A stretch of DNA of 64,000 bases from Nitratireductor aquimarinus (GTDB lineage: Bacteria > Pseudomonadota > Alphaproteobacteria > Rhizobiales > Rhizobiaceae): assembly GCF_017255295.1 (NCBI RefSeq), contig NZ_JAFKDE010000010.1, positions 62,001-126,000 on the forward strand, read 5' to 3'. The number at the start of each line of letters is the position of its first letter. Positions within the stretch are counted from its first letter, which is position 1. Made by a program: the position numbers and the translations under genes. Shown here in pieces: positions 52,765 through 61,837 of this stretch. The notes below the pieces were generated by a model. The model had not been told where the DNA came from. It ran no database searches and saw only the letters and a program-made list of their open reading frames with translations.

Positions 52765-54747
52765 ATGACCATGACCCGACCGCACGCCCTGCTTTCCCGT
52801 CGCTCCTTCCTCGCCGGATCGGCGGCTGCCGGTTCGCTGGTTCTCATGCATCCGTTTTCCGCACGCGCTTCCGGCAATCAGGCGCATCTGCGCATCATGG
52901 AAACGACCGATCTGCATGTGCATGTCTTTCCCTATGACTATTATGCCGACAAGCCCAACGACACGATGGGGCTGGCGCGCACGGCCGCGATCATCGACGA
53001 CATTCGCGCCGAGGCGACGAATTCGATCCTCGTCGACAATGGCGACTTCCTGCAGGGCAACCCGATGGGCGACTACATCGCCTATGAGCGCGGCATGCGC
53101 GAGGGTGATGTTCATCCGGTGATCAAGGGCATGAACACGCTGGGCTATGATTGCTCGACGCTCGGCAATCACGAGTTCAATTACGGGCTCGACTTCATGT
53201 TCAAGGTGCTCGATGGCGCGAACTTCCCCTTCGTCTGCGCCAATGTGACCAAGGGCGAGCTCGCTGCCAACGCGCGCGATGACGCGCTTTTCCTGAAACC
53301 TTATGTGATCCTCGATCGCAAGGTGAAGGACGGCAATGGGGAAGAGCATCCGATCCGGGTGGGCCTGATCGGGTTCGTGCCGCCGCAGATCATGAACTGG
53401 GATTCGAAGCATCTGGCTGGCAAGGCCATGACGCGCGACATCGTGAAGGCCGCAGAGGCCTGGGTGCCGCAGATGCGCGAAGAGGGCGCCGACATCGTGG
53501 TGGCGCTGTCGCATTCCGGCATCGGCCCGGCGAAGTATGAGGAGAACCTTGAAAACGCCTCGCTGCTTCTGGCCGGTGTTGACGGCGTTGACGCCATCGT
53601 GACGGGGCACAGCCATCTGGATTTCCCCGGCCCGAAATTCGAGGGGCTGGAAGGCGTCGACAATGCGAAGGGCACGATTGCCGGCAAGCCGGCGGTGATG
53701 GGCGGTTTCTGGGGCTCGCATCTGGGGCTGATCGACCTGATGCTTGAGCGCGACGGCAATCGCTGGAGGGTGGTGAACTCCACCTCGGAGGCACGGCCGA
53801 TCTTCAAGCGCGTGGAGCGCAAGGCCGAACCGCTGGTGGAAAGCGTGGCCAAGGTGGAAGACGCGGTGCGCGAGGACCACGAGGCGACGCTGAAATATGT
53901 GCGCACCGCCGTGGGCAAGACCTCCGCGCCGCTGCACTCCTATTTCGCGCTGGTGGCGGATGATCCGTCCGTGCAGGTCGTGAGCCAGGCGCAGACCTGG
54001 TACATCACCGACATGCTGAAGGATGGCGCGCACAGGGATGTGCCGGTGCTTTCGGCGGCAGCCCCCTTCAAGGCCGGCGGACGCGGCGGACCCGACTATT
54101 ATACGGACGTGCCGGCAGGCGATGTGGCGATCAAGAATGTCGCCGACCTCTATCTCTACCCCAACACGGTGCAGGCGGTTCTGGTGACCGGGGCGGATGT
54201 GAAGGAATGGCTGGAAATGTCGGCCGGCATCTTCAATCAGGTGGAGCCGGGCAAGGCCGACCAGCCACTGCTCGATCCGACCTTCCCGTCCTACAATTTC
54301 GATGTGATCGACGGGGTGACCTACCGGATCGATCTTTCGCAGCCTGCAAAATATTCGCCCAAGGGCGAGCTTCTGAACGCGGATTCGAACCGCATCGTCG
54401 ATCTGCAGTTCAAGGGCGCGGCCATCGATCCGGCGCAGAAGTTTGTCGTCGCGACCAACAATTACCGTGGCGGGGGCGGGGGCAACTTCCCCGGCATCGG
54501 CCCGGACAAGGTGATCTTCGAAGCGCCCGACACGAACCGCGACGTGATCGTGCGCTATATCGTGGAACAGGGCACGATCAACCCGTCCGCCGACGCCAAC
54601 TGGAACTTCAAGCCGCTGGAAAACACCTCGGTGCTGTTCGAGACCGGGCCGAAGGGCGCGGCGTTCGCTTCGAGCGTCGAGGGCGTTTCCATCGAGCCGG
54701 CAGGCGAGGGCAAGGAAGGTTTCGCGCTCTACCGCATAACGCTCTGA
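52765..54747 (+). CDS. 2',3'-cyclic-nucleotide 2'-phosphodiesterase/3'-nucleotidase (CpdB-like)
   Basis: 660-residue periplasmic metallophosphoesterase of the 5'-nucleotidase family. Tat-type signal [18 protein letters not shown]; metal-binding motifs [37 protein letters not shown] and TGHSHLD. The C-terminal domain binds the nucleoside ([35 protein letters not shown]). It lets the cell use external nucleotides for phosphate and nucleoside. E. coli CpdB has 647 residues. Ends on a strong terminator. Confidence 0.93.
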   Translation: MTMTRPHALLSRRSFLAGSAAAGSLVLMHPFSARASGNQAHLRIMETTDLHVHVFPYDYYADKPNDTMGLARTAAIIDDIRAEATNSILVDNGDFLQGNPMGDYIAYERGMREGDVHPVIKGMNTLGYDCSTLGNHEFNYGLDFMFKVLDGANFPFVCANVTKGELAANARDDALFLKPYVILDRKVKDGNGEEHPIRVGLIGFVPPQIMNWDSKHLAGKAMTRDIVKAAEAWVPQMREEGADIVVALSHSGIGPAKYEENLENASLLLAGVDGVDAIVTGHSHLDFPGPKFEGLEGVDNAKGTIAGKPAVMGGFWGSHLGLIDLMLERDGNRWRVVNSTSEARPIFKRVERKAEPLVESVAKVEDAVREDHEATLKYVRTAVGKTSAPLHSYFALVADDPSVQVVSQAQTWYITDMLKDGAHRDVPVLSAAAPFKAGGRGGPDYYTDVPAGDVAIKNVADLYLYPNTVQAVLVTGADVKEWLEMSAGIFNQVEPGKADQPLLDPTFPSYNFDVIDGVTYRIDLSQPAKYSPKGELLNADSNRIVDLQFKGAAIDPAQKFVVATNNYRGGGGGNFPGIGPDKVIFEAPDTNRDVIVRYIVEQGTINPSADANWNFKPLENTSVLFETGPKGAAFASSVEGVSIEPAGEGKEGFALYRITL

Positions 54748-54783
54748 ACGGTAGTCGGTTAAATATAATGATCGGTGATGAGA

Positions 54784-54815
54784 GGTCGGGCGCTTTGCCC
54801 GGCCTTTCTTCTTTT
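54784..54815 (+). terminator. Intrinsic terminator of the cpdB-like gene
   Basis: GGTCGGGC (54784-54791) and GCCCGGCC (54797-54804), loop GCTTT, followed by TTTCTTCTTTT. Confidence 0.9.
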
Positions 54816-54939
54816 GAAGCAAGTGTTTGCCGGCTTCGGCGGATAAAGTGATTCAGGCGGTTCGCGCTTTGCGTGACGCTGGGGCGCATTGACTTTTTCG
54901 GGCGGTCGGCGCGATTTGCGGGCGCAATTTCCAGGAGAC

Positions 54940-55242
54940 ATGCCCGTGATTCGACACATCGTTTTTTTCAGCGCAAAGGATGAGGCTGATGTGGAGCGGA
55001 TTGCCGAGGGTCTCGGCATGCTTGCCGAGATTCCGCATTCGGATTTCTTCGAGATCGGCATCAACCGCAAGGTCGACCAGATCGGCACCGAGGTGGATGT
55101 GATCGTCTATGGCGAGTTCCGCGATGAGGCGGCGCTGGCGGCCTACAAGGCCCATCCGGTCTACGACGCCTGCACGGCGAAGGTGCGGCCCATGCGCGAG
55201 ATTCGCATGGCGGCGGATTTCGTTTCTAAAAAGAAGGACTGA
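54940..55242 (+). CDS. Dabb (stress-responsive A/B barrel) family protein
   Basis: 100 residues. Matches the Dabb fold: opening VIRHIVFFSAKDEAD, VDVIVYGEFRDEAALAAYKAHPVYDAC and VRPMREIRMAADF. These dimeric barrels have varied or unknown roles. AGGAG lies 6 bases ahead of the start at 54940. The stop codon is inside a palindrome shared with the stop of the convergent photolyase gene. Confidence 0.87.
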   Translation: MPVIRHIVFFSAKDEADVERIAEGLGMLAEIPHSDFFEIGINRKVDQIGTEVDVIVYGEFRDEAALAAYKAHPVYDACTAKVRPMREIRMAADFVSKKKD

Positions 55243-55259
55243 CGGGCGACCCGTCAGTC
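55231..55259. terminator. Palindrome holding both stop codons, terminator for photolyase
   Basis: Perfect 10-base arms GACTGACGGG (55237-55246) and CCCGTCAGTC (55250-55259), 3-base loop. The Dabb TGA (55240-55242) and the photolyase TGA (55254-55256, minus) occupy mirror positions. The minus strand continues CTTCTTTTTAG, a usable T tract; the plus strand tail is weak. Confidence 0.8.
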
Positions 55260-56705
55260 TGCATTTCTGATCGACTTGTAGGCGGAGAGCGCACTCTCCC
55301 GTGCGGCCTTGTGGTCGACCATGGGGCGGGGATAGGTCTCGCCGAGGCTGACGCCCGCCTTTCTGAGTGCTTCGACCGGCGCTTTCCAGGGCTGGTGCAG
55401 GTGCTTGTCGGAGAGGTTTTCGATCTCCGGCACGAAGGCGCGCACATAGCGCCCCTGCGGGTCGAACTTCTCGCCCTGAAGCACGGGGTTAAAGATGCGG
55501 AAGAAGGGCGCTGCGTCCGCGCCCGAGCCCGCCACCCACTGCCAGTTGGCCGGGTTGGAGGCGGGGTCCGCGTCCACCAGCGTATCCCAGAACCACTCCT
55601 CGCCGGTGCGCCAGTGGAGCCCCAGATGCTTCACGAGGAAGGAGGCGACGATCATGCGCGCGCGGTTGTGCATCCAGCCGGTCTGCCAGAGCTGCCGCAT
55701 GGCCGCGTCGACCACCGGATAGCCGGTTTGCCCGCGCTGCCAGTCTGTGAGCGCGCGGTCGTCCCTGTGCCAGGGGAAGGCGTCGAAATCGCTGTTGAAG
55801 TTCTTCGTCGCAAGATCCGGGTTGTGGAACAGGAGATGCCAGCAGAATTCACGCCAGCCGACCTCCTTGCGGAAGGTGAGCATGTCTTCGCCGGCAAGCT
55901 CGTCCGTGCCGTCAAGCGCCTGCCAGATCTGGAAGGGCGTGATCTCGCCATGGGCGAGATGGGCGGAGAGGCCGGAGGTGCCATCGTCTCCCATCCGGTC
56001 GCGGCGCGTCTTGTAGCCATCACCGCCGCCATCGAGGAACGCGATGAGGCGGTCTCTGGCGCCGGCTTCGCCGGGTGTCCAGGTTTCCCGCAGGCCGCCC
56101 GCCCAGTCCGGGGTGGTGGGCAGAAGCTGCCAGTCTTCGAGCGCATCGCCCGTAACGTCGCCTTCGAACGGTTTTAGCGATCCGGGGCGGTCGGCGGGTG
56201 TGCGCGGATGCACATGCTCGACCAGCGAGCGCCAGAAGGGGGTGAACACCCGGTAGGGACCGCCGGAGCCGGTCTTGATGCGCCAGGGCTCGTGCAGAAG
56301 GTGGCCGGCAAAACTCTCCGCCTCGACGCCGGCCTCCTGAAGGGCGGACTTCATCTGTGTGTCGGCGGCGATGCCGGGCGGGTCGTAGCGGCGGTTCCAG
56401 TAGACCGAGGCGGCTCCGGTTTCCTCTGCAAGGGCGGACACGGTCTTCGCCATCGGGCCGCGGCGCAGGATGAGTTTTACGCCAAGCGTCTTGAGATCCT
56501 TGCTGAGGGCCGTGAGGCTGTGATGCAACCACCAGCGCCGCGCGCCACCGAGCGGGCGCGCGCCTTCGCTCTCCTCGTCCAGAATGAAGGCGGCGGCGAC
56601 CGGCCGGCCGGCATTGGCGGCGGCGCACAGCGCCAGATTGTCGGAAAGGCGCAGATCGTGCCGGAACAGCACCAGAACCGTGTTCCGGTCATTCTCATTG
56701 GGCAT
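55254..56705 (-). CDS. phrB: Deoxyribodipyrimidine photolyase
   Basis: 483-residue light-dependent DNA repair enzyme, class I CPD photolyase. N-terminal antenna domain (LVLFRHDLRLSDNLAL), FAD domain with GYPVVDAAMRQLWQTGWMHN, RMIVASFLVKHL and WQWVAGSGADAAPFFRIFNP, and the tryptophan-rich region DTLVDADPASNPANWQW. Length normal (E. coli 472). A ribbon-helix-helix gene lies 23 bases upstream on the same strand, so the two may be cotranscribed. Confidence 0.94.
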   Translation of the reverse strand: MPNENDRNTVLVLFRHDLRLSDNLALCAAANAGRPVAAAFILDEESEGARPLGGARRWWLHHSLTALSKDLKTLGVKLILRRGPMAKTVSALAEETGAASVYWNRRYDPPGIAADTQMKSALQEAGVEAESFAGHLLHEPWRIKTGSGGPYRVFTPFWRSLVEHVHPRTPADRPGSLKPFEGDVTGDALEDWQLLPTTPDWAGGLRETWTPGEAGARDRLIAFLDGGGDGYKTRRDRMGDDGTSGLSAHLAHGEITPFQIWQALDGTDELAGEDMLTFRKEVGWREFCWHLLFHNPDLATKNFNSDFDAFPWHRDDRALTDWQRGQTGYPVVDAAMRQLWQTGWMHNRARMIVASFLVKHLGLHWRTGEEWFWDTLVDADPASNPANWQWVAGSGADAAPFFRIFNPVLQGEKFDPQGRYVRAFVPEIENLSDKHLHQPWKAPVEALRKAGVSLGETYPRPMVDHKAARESALSAYKSIRNAD

Positions 56706-56728
56706 GTGATTATCCGTGCGGCTTTGGT

Positions 56729-56956
56729 TCAGTCGTCGTTTGTGGCGTTGAGCTGGTCCGGTCGCAAGCCTTCATCGCCATTCATGCCGCTTTGCAGGAG
56801 GCCATTTTGCATGGCCCAGTCGCGCAGGGCCGAAATCAGCGCGTCCTCGCGCGAGATGCCCTGATCCTGCGTGGAGACGTAGCGGTCAAGCGCGGCGATG
56901 ATGTTTGCCGGCAGCGTGACCGATAAGGTTTCCTGTTTTTCGTTTTCCCGTTTCAT
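56729..56956 (-). CDS. Ribbon-helix-helix (CopG-like) protein
   Basis: 75 residues. The N-terminal half reads as a CopG/Arc DNA-binding fold: LSVTLPANIIAALDRYV for the strand and helix, then GISREDALISALRDWAM. The C-terminal 25 residues are acidic and polar. Such proteins are often antitoxins, but no toxin gene lies next to it; it sits just upstream of the photolyase gene and might regulate it. Confidence 0.75.
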   Translation of the reverse strand: MKRENEKQETLSVTLPANIIAALDRYVSTQDQGISREDALISALRDWAMQNGLLQSGMNGDEGLRPDQLNATNDD

Positions 56957-57096
56957 TGTGCCCGCCCGTTCTGGCCCCTTGGGGATTGTCGTAGCACAAC
57001 CTGCAAAAGCCGGTTTGGTTCCGCGCCGGAAACATGGTCACGGAACTGTGTTCGCGGCGTGGGCTGGTGGTGGGGTGGAGGGATGCGCTCTGTGGC

Positions 57097-58692
57097 CTAT
57101 TTGTGTTTTCGCTTCCAGAACAGGTGACAGGTCTTCAGCGCCTTCCAGTGGGCCTGCGCCGTTGTCCAGTCATAGGTCACCCGTGTCTCGCATGCGCCGA
57201 GCAGCCGGCCGATGGCGCGCTGGGCCGCGAGGTCGTTGATCGAGGAAAGCGGCGGTTTGCTGAGAACGGCTTCGACGACCGTGGCGTCGTTCAGGCTTCC
57301 GAACACGGTTTGAAGCGTCTTCAGCCTTTCGGTCACGCGCTTCACATCGCGTTTGGGGAAGAGCGGGCCAAGAAACTCTATCGTGTAGCGGAGCTTTTTC
57401 AGCTCCTTGCGCAGCGCATGCTTCTGCTCCTGATCGAAGCGCTCGATCCCTTTTGCTTTGGTCAGGACGTGGGCCCATCGCCTGTCGAGTATCTTGCCGG
57501 CAAAGTCCGTCAGCCTGCGGCGCTCTCGCTTCTTGCGATGGTCATCCTTCCATCTGGCGGTTTCGATGAACTCGGAGAGGGACAGAAGGAAGTCGCCGAC
57601 GCGCTCGCCGCAGAGTATCTGGCGCAGATCGTTGCGTATTTCTTTGGCGTGGCGCTCCAGTGTGCCAAGCACGGGGGCAGCGCCATGGGCATGGCCATCG
57701 AGCGCGAAATAGGGGCGTGCGATGTCGTTGAGGACGACGTCCAGATCGCGCAGGCGTCCGACCTCGCGGCCAAGCCAGCGGGCTTCCTCGCTGAGGCCGG
57801 GGGCTGCTTCTTCCGGCGAGGCAATTTCGTGCGCAAGGAGGGCAAGCGCGCTGCGCAGTCGCCGGAGCCCGATGCGTAACTGGTGCGGGCCTTCCGGATC
57901 GTCGCATTGCTGCACCGCCTCAATGTTGGCCGCGATCTGGCTGAGGCACTCGTGCAGCATGGCGCGGGCCGCTTCACCGGTCGCGTATCCGGGTTTGAGG
58001 GGAACCGTCTCGGCTCTGCGTGGCGTCGCCGGCGGCTCTATATGCCCCTGTTCGGCGAGAAGAACGCTGCGCGCCGCCTTTGAGAAGCGCGAAAACCGCA
58101 GGCTGCCTTTGGGGAGAACCATCCGGGCGGTTCGGTAGAGGTCGGCGGGAGCGCCTTCGACCAGCTCGATTTCGAGTTCGTGCAGGTTTTCGCTGCGTCC
58201 GGCCGCCTTGATGGCGCCGCTGTCCACGGCGAGCTCCGCCTTTGCACCGTCATCCAGGCTAAGGTCGATCTGGGTGCGGTTGATGTGGGTCTCGGCGATG
58301 GTCTTGAGCGGCCTGTCGCTTATAAGCTTCCTGAGTCGTTCGCGCACGTCTGCATCTTCGATGGCGTCGATGGAGACCTGACCGCTCGGCACGGGGCGCT
58401 CGAACTCGCTGACCTTCGACAGCCCGCCTGCAATCGTGCCGTTGAGCTTGACCGTCTGAAGCCAACGCTTTCCATCGCGCCTGAGGCGCAGGGAAATACC
58501 GTTCTTGCGCAGATCGCGCGCTGCCGTGTCGAAATAGATGCTGCGCAGGAGGCGGGAGGCATGCTTCGTGCAGGCCTGCGAAGGCAACTCGTCAATGCGG
58601 GCGAGGACAGCGGGGACCTGTTGTCTGTCCAGCAGGAGTTTCAACTCGACTTCGGACACAGGCGCAACTCCTTCAGGAACGTCAAGCGTCAC
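57097..58692 (-). CDS. CYTH-CHAD domain protein (inorganic triphosphatase-like)
   Basis: 531 residues. N-terminal CYTH domain (1-200): EVELKLLL is the ExExK signature, and SLRLRRDGKRWLQTVK and AETHINRTQI are the conserved basic strands of the tunnel that binds triphosphate with Mg. C-terminal CHAD domain (240-531): histidine- and arginine-rich helices HQLRIGLRRLRSALAL and LRKELKKLRYTIEFLG, thought to bind polyphosphate. E. coli YgiF has the same layout and hydrolyses tripolyphosphate. Monocistronic. Confidence 0.9.
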   Translation of the reverse strand: MTLDVPEGVAPVSEVELKLLLDRQQVPAVLARIDELPSQACTKHASRLLRSIYFDTAARDLRKNGISLRLRRDGKRWLQTVKLNGTIAGGLSKVSEFERPVPSGQVSIDAIEDADVRERLRKLISDRPLKTIAETHINRTQIDLSLDDGAKAELAVDSGAIKAAGRSENLHELEIELVEGAPADLYRTARMVLPKGSLRFSRFSKAARSVLLAEQGHIEPPATPRRAETVPLKPGYATGEAARAMLHECLSQIAANIEAVQQCDDPEGPHQLRIGLRRLRSALALLAHEIASPEEAAPGLSEEARWLGREVGRLRDLDVVLNDIARPYFALDGHAHGAAPVLGTLERHAKEIRNDLRQILCGERVGDFLLSLSEFIETARWKDDHRKKRERRRLTDFAGKILDRRWAHVLTKAKGIERFDQEQKHALRKELKKLRYTIEFLGPLFPKRDVKRVTERLKTLQTVFGSLNDATVVEAVLSKPPLSSINDLAAQRAIGRLLGACETRVTYDWTTAQAHWKALKTCHLFWKRKHK

Positions 58693-58837
58693 CCTAGCGT
58701 CAAGGTGTTGAAGGAGGAAGCAATTAAGCGGGGAGGGGTGATGACGGAGTGTCGCGCCGAATTCATCACGGGCGCGGTAGCGCGGCTCCAGCGGAGGTGC
58801 TGAAGGGGTGGGCGGCGTATAGTGTTTGGAAAAGAAG

Positions 58838-58912
58838 TGGCTCCCCGGGCCGGATTCGAACCAGCGACCAACCGGTTAACAGCCGGTTGCTCTACCACTG
58901 AGCTACCGGGGA
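58838..58912 (-). tRNA. tRNA-Asn (GTT)
   Basis: On the minus strand: acceptor arms TCCCCGG (58912-58906) and CCGGGGA, discriminator G, encoded CCA (58840-58838). Anticodon loop CTGTTAA gives GTT (58880-58878); T arm GGTTCGAATCC. Confidence 0.97.
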
Positions 58913-59077
58913 ACGCCTGTGCTCTGTCGAGTGAGCGTGCCTATAGCAAACCGAATTCAGCTTTGCAAAGAGGCAAATGTGTTTTTTGTCTTTTTTTTCA
59001 CAAGCGCCATTCCTTGGATCCAATTTGCAACGCATATGAAGCATCAGCGTTTGTGCAGCAAAACCGCTGAAATGTGC

Positions 59078-59101
59078 GGAACGGGCGACGGAACGGGCGA
59101 T
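59078..59101 (+). repeat. 12-bp tandem repeat at a start codon
   Basis: GGAACGGGCGAC and GGAACGGGCGAT in tandem. The A and T of the start codon are the last two bases of the second unit. Confidence 0.8.
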
Positions 59102-59384
59102 GGAACAACAGGAAGACAGGCAGGACGACGACAAGCGCGCGAAGCCTTCGGTTTCGCTGATGGGGAAACGAATCCCGATTCCCCAGTCGCGTCTGGCACG
59201 AATCACGGGCGGGTCGGGCCTCGTGGTGCTGGGCATATTCGGCTTTTTGCCCGTGCTGGGCTTCTGGATGATTCCGCTTGGTCTTTTGATTCTGTCCTAT
59301 GACATCGCCGTGGTGCGACGGAAACGGCGCAAGATGACCGTCTGGTGGAGCCGCCGGGGCGGCGACAGGACGAACAGGCGGTGA
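59100..59384 (+). CDS. Small PGPGW-like membrane protein
   Basis: 94 residues. Cytoplasmic N-terminus, one or two membrane helices at about 37-68 (ITGGSGLVVLGIFGFLPVLG, FWMIPLGLLILSYDIAVV) and a basic C-terminal tail (RRKRRKMTVWWSRRGG). The core resembles the PGPGW transmembrane family, whose function is unknown. No good RBS: the start is preceded by two 12-bp tandem units. It lies between tRNA-Asn and tRNA-Cys. Confidence 0.75.
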   Translation: MEQQEDRQDDDKRAKPSVSLMGKRIPIPQSRLARITGGSGLVVLGIFGFLPVLGFWMIPLGLLILSYDIAVVRRKRRKMTVWWSRRGGDRTNRR

Positions 59385-59495
59385 GAAAGGGCTCTTATAA
59401 GGGGCTATGACGATAAATTGCGGATCAATGACATTGTCCGCTTGACGGGGAAATAGTCGCAACCTATTGAACTGCTCGATGCTGCTTGCCAGCAT

Positions 59496-59569
59496 GGCCT
59501 CGTGGCGGAGTGGTTACGCAGAGGACTGCAAATCCTTGCACCCCGGTTCGATTCCGGGCGAGGCCTCCA
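59496..59569 (+). tRNA. tRNA-Cys (GCA)
   Basis: Acceptor arms GGCCTCG (59496-59502) and CGAGGCC (59559-59565), discriminator T, encoded CCA. Anticodon GCA at 59528-59530; T arm GGTTCGATTCC. A T-rich stretch (ATTCTTTTTCTTC) follows and may end the transcript. Confidence 0.97.
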
Positions 59570-59911
59570 AATTCTTTTTCTTCATAAATCCATATCGTTT
59601 TGGTGCTGGCTGCCGTGGGCGCGCCGGCTGGCGTAAGCCAGTTGGTTCGGGCTTGCGAGAGCAGATTGTCTCTCGATCCAGCCTCGACCGTCCTCACCTC
59701 TTGGATTGCTCCGCCCGCTGGCAAGGGGGAGGAGGAGGGGGAGGGGGAAGCCGTTAGTCGACTGATAACCATATTCCTGCCCTAGCGTAAGCTGAAACTG
59801 GCGCTCGCCCTTAGAAGGGGCGAGACTGCTTCGCGTTCCGCTCTTCTTTGATTCGTGAAAGGAAAAGCGGGCGGGGACGGTATTTGTATGGAAGTACACA
59901 GGGGCGATCTT
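59570..59911. other. Intergenic region after tRNA-Cys, no gene seen
   Basis: 342 bases. Contains a purine-only G-rich tract (59725-59750) and a hairpin CTCGCCC/GGGCGAG (59804-59824). No convincing reading frame or promoter pair. Confidence 0.5.
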
Positions 59912-61720
59912 ATGATGAATTTTCACGCACTACGTGCATTGCTTTTGGCGGGCACCGTGTTTGCCGGTGGAGCGGCTTGCGCGCAGGAAATTGCCGACAC
60001 GATCTACAGTGGTGGCCCGATCCTGACGATCAATGATGCGCAGCCGACCGCTGAAGCGGTTGCGGTGAAGGACGGACGTATTCTCGCCGTTGGCGCGCTG
60101 GCCGACATTGAGGCCCACAAGGGCGATGAGACGACCGTTTTCGAATTGGACGGCCGCGCCATGGTGCCGGGCTTCGTCGACAGTCACGGTCATGTGGTGT
60201 TTGGCGGCCTTCAGGCGCTCTCGGCAAACCTTCTGCCGCCGCCGGATGGCGGCGTTGCTGACATCGCCAGCCTGCAGGAGTCGCTTCGAAAGTGGATCGA
60301 AGACAACGCCGAGACCGTCGACAAGGTCCAGATGGTCATCGGCTTCGGCTATGACAATGCGCAGCTGGCTGAACTGCGCCATCCGACGCGCGAAGAACTG
60401 GATGCCGTTTCGACGGAGCTGCCGATCCTGATCGTCCATCAGTCCGGGCATCTGGGCGTCGTGAACTCCAAGGCGCTGGAACTGGCGGGCGTTACGGCCG
60501 ATACCAAGGACCCGTCAGGCGGCGTGATCCGGCATGACGAGAACGGTCAGCCGAACGGCGTGCTGGAAGAGTATGCGTTCTTTACCGCTCTCGGTAAGAT
60601 GCTGGGTGATCTCGGTGAGGAAGGCATGCACGCATTTGCGCGTGCGGGCGCCGAACTCTGGGCGCGCTTCGGCTACACGACTGCACAGGACGGGCGTTCT
60701 GCGCCATCGATCGTGGAGGTTCTGAAGAAGCTTGGCGCCGAAGGGGATCTGCCGATCGATGTCGTGGCGTTTCCCGACGTTCTGGAAGCGCCGGATTACA
60801 TCGTCGAGAATTTCTCGCAGGACTATACGAACGGTGTCCGCGTGGGCGGCTGCAAGCTGACCATTGACGGTTCCCCGCAGGGTTTTACGGCGCTGCGTGA
60901 CCGCCCCTATTACAACCCGGTTGGCGATTATCCGCCCGGATATTCGGGTTATGCGGTGATCGGGATGGATGTCGTGCAGAACGCCGTCAACCATTGCTAC
61001 AAGAACGGTCTGCAGATCATCACGCACTCCAATGGCGAAGCGGCCTCGGACATGCTTCTGACTGCCATCGAGGTGGCGCAGAAGGAATACAGCGACGCGA
61101 ACAATCGCCCGGTTCTGGTGCACGGCCAGTTCCTGCGCGAGGATCAGGTCGACACGATCAAGCGGCTTGACGTCTTCCCGTCGCTGTTCCCGATGCACAC
61201 TTTCTATTGGGGCGACTGGCACCGCGATCACACGGTCGGACCGGTGGCGGCAGACAATATCTCGCCGACCGGCTGGGTGCGTCAGCGGGACATGATGTTC
61301 GGTTCGCATCACGATGCGCCGGTGGCTCTGCCAGACAGCATGCGCATTCTCTCTGCGACGGTGACCCGCCGCACGCGCTCGGGCGACATTCTGGGACCGA
61401 GCCAGCGGGTGGACGTGCCGACGGCCCTGAAGGCCATGACGATCTGGCCGGCCTGGCAGCATTTCGAGGAGAACGACAAGGGTTCGATCGAAACCGGCAA
61501 GCTGGCCGATTTCGTGATTCTCTCCGACGATCCGACCGCAATCGACCCGGAAACCCTGTCCAGCCTGACCGTCCAGGCGACGATCAAGAATGACAGGGTG
61601 GTCTATGAGGCGGACGGAAGCATGCAGAAGACCGAGTTCCTGAACTGGCCGGTCGGCCCGGATGGCGAGGCATCGCATCATCTGCTGCACGCCATGTATG
61701 ACGGCATGAGCAAGAAGTAA
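59912..61720 (+). CDS. Exported amidohydrolase (YtcJ-like, amidohydrolase 3 family)
   Basis: 602 residues. A signal peptide (HALRALLLAGTVFAGGAACAQ) marks it as periplasmic. Metal motif VDSHGHVVFGG, then IVHQSGHLGVVN, THSNGEA, VHGQF and HHDAPVALPDSM, with C-terminal GSIETGKLADFVILSDDP, the usual ending of cyclic amidohydrolases. About 60 residues longer than cytoplasmic YtcJ. It hydrolyses an amide or ester bond of an unknown substrate. The start is one of two adjacent ATGs at 59912 and 59915. Strong terminator downstream. Confidence 0.88.
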   Translation: MMNFHALRALLLAGTVFAGGAACAQEIADTIYSGGPILTINDAQPTAEAVAVKDGRILAVGALADIEAHKGDETTVFELDGRAMVPGFVDSHGHVVFGGLQALSANLLPPPDGGVADIASLQESLRKWIEDNAETVDKVQMVIGFGYDNAQLAELRHPTREELDAVSTELPILIVHQSGHLGVVNSKALELAGVTADTKDPSGGVIRHDENGQPNGVLEEYAFFTALGKMLGDLGEEGMHAFARAGAELWARFGYTTAQDGRSAPSIVEVLKKLGAEGDLPIDVVAFPDVLEAPDYIVENFSQDYTNGVRVGGCKLTIDGSPQGFTALRDRPYYNPVGDYPPGYSGYAVIGMDVVQNAVNHCYKNGLQIITHSNGEAASDMLLTAIEVAQKEYSDANNRPVLVHGQFLREDQVDTIKRLDVFPSLFPMHTFYWGDWHRDHTVGPVAADNISPTGWVRQRDMMFGSHHDAPVALPDSMRILSATVTRRTRSGDILGPSQRVDVPTALKAMTIWPAWQHFEENDKGSIETGKLADFVILSDDPTAIDPETLSSLTVQATIKNDRVVYEADGSMQKTEFLNWPVGPDGEASHHLLHAMYDGMSKK

Positions 61721-61740
61721 CGGACGAACCCGTTCAAGAT

Positions 61741-61778
61741 CGACCGCCGGAGCACGCTTCGGCGGTCGTTTTTCTTTT
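61741..61778 (+). terminator. Intrinsic terminator of the amidohydrolase gene
   Basis: CGACCGCCG (61741-61749) and CGGCGGTCG (61760-61768) followed by TTTTTCTTTT. Confidence 0.92.
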
Positions 61779-61837
61779 GTGCCGACCATGCGGATGGTAC
61801 TGTTTGGGGATGAGCTGTCCCGTGCATGGAGGCGTCG

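Noticed and set aside
56729-56956. Toxin-antitoxin system
   Set aside because: The ribbon-helix-helix protein has no partner toxin; both neighbours are housekeeping-type genes.
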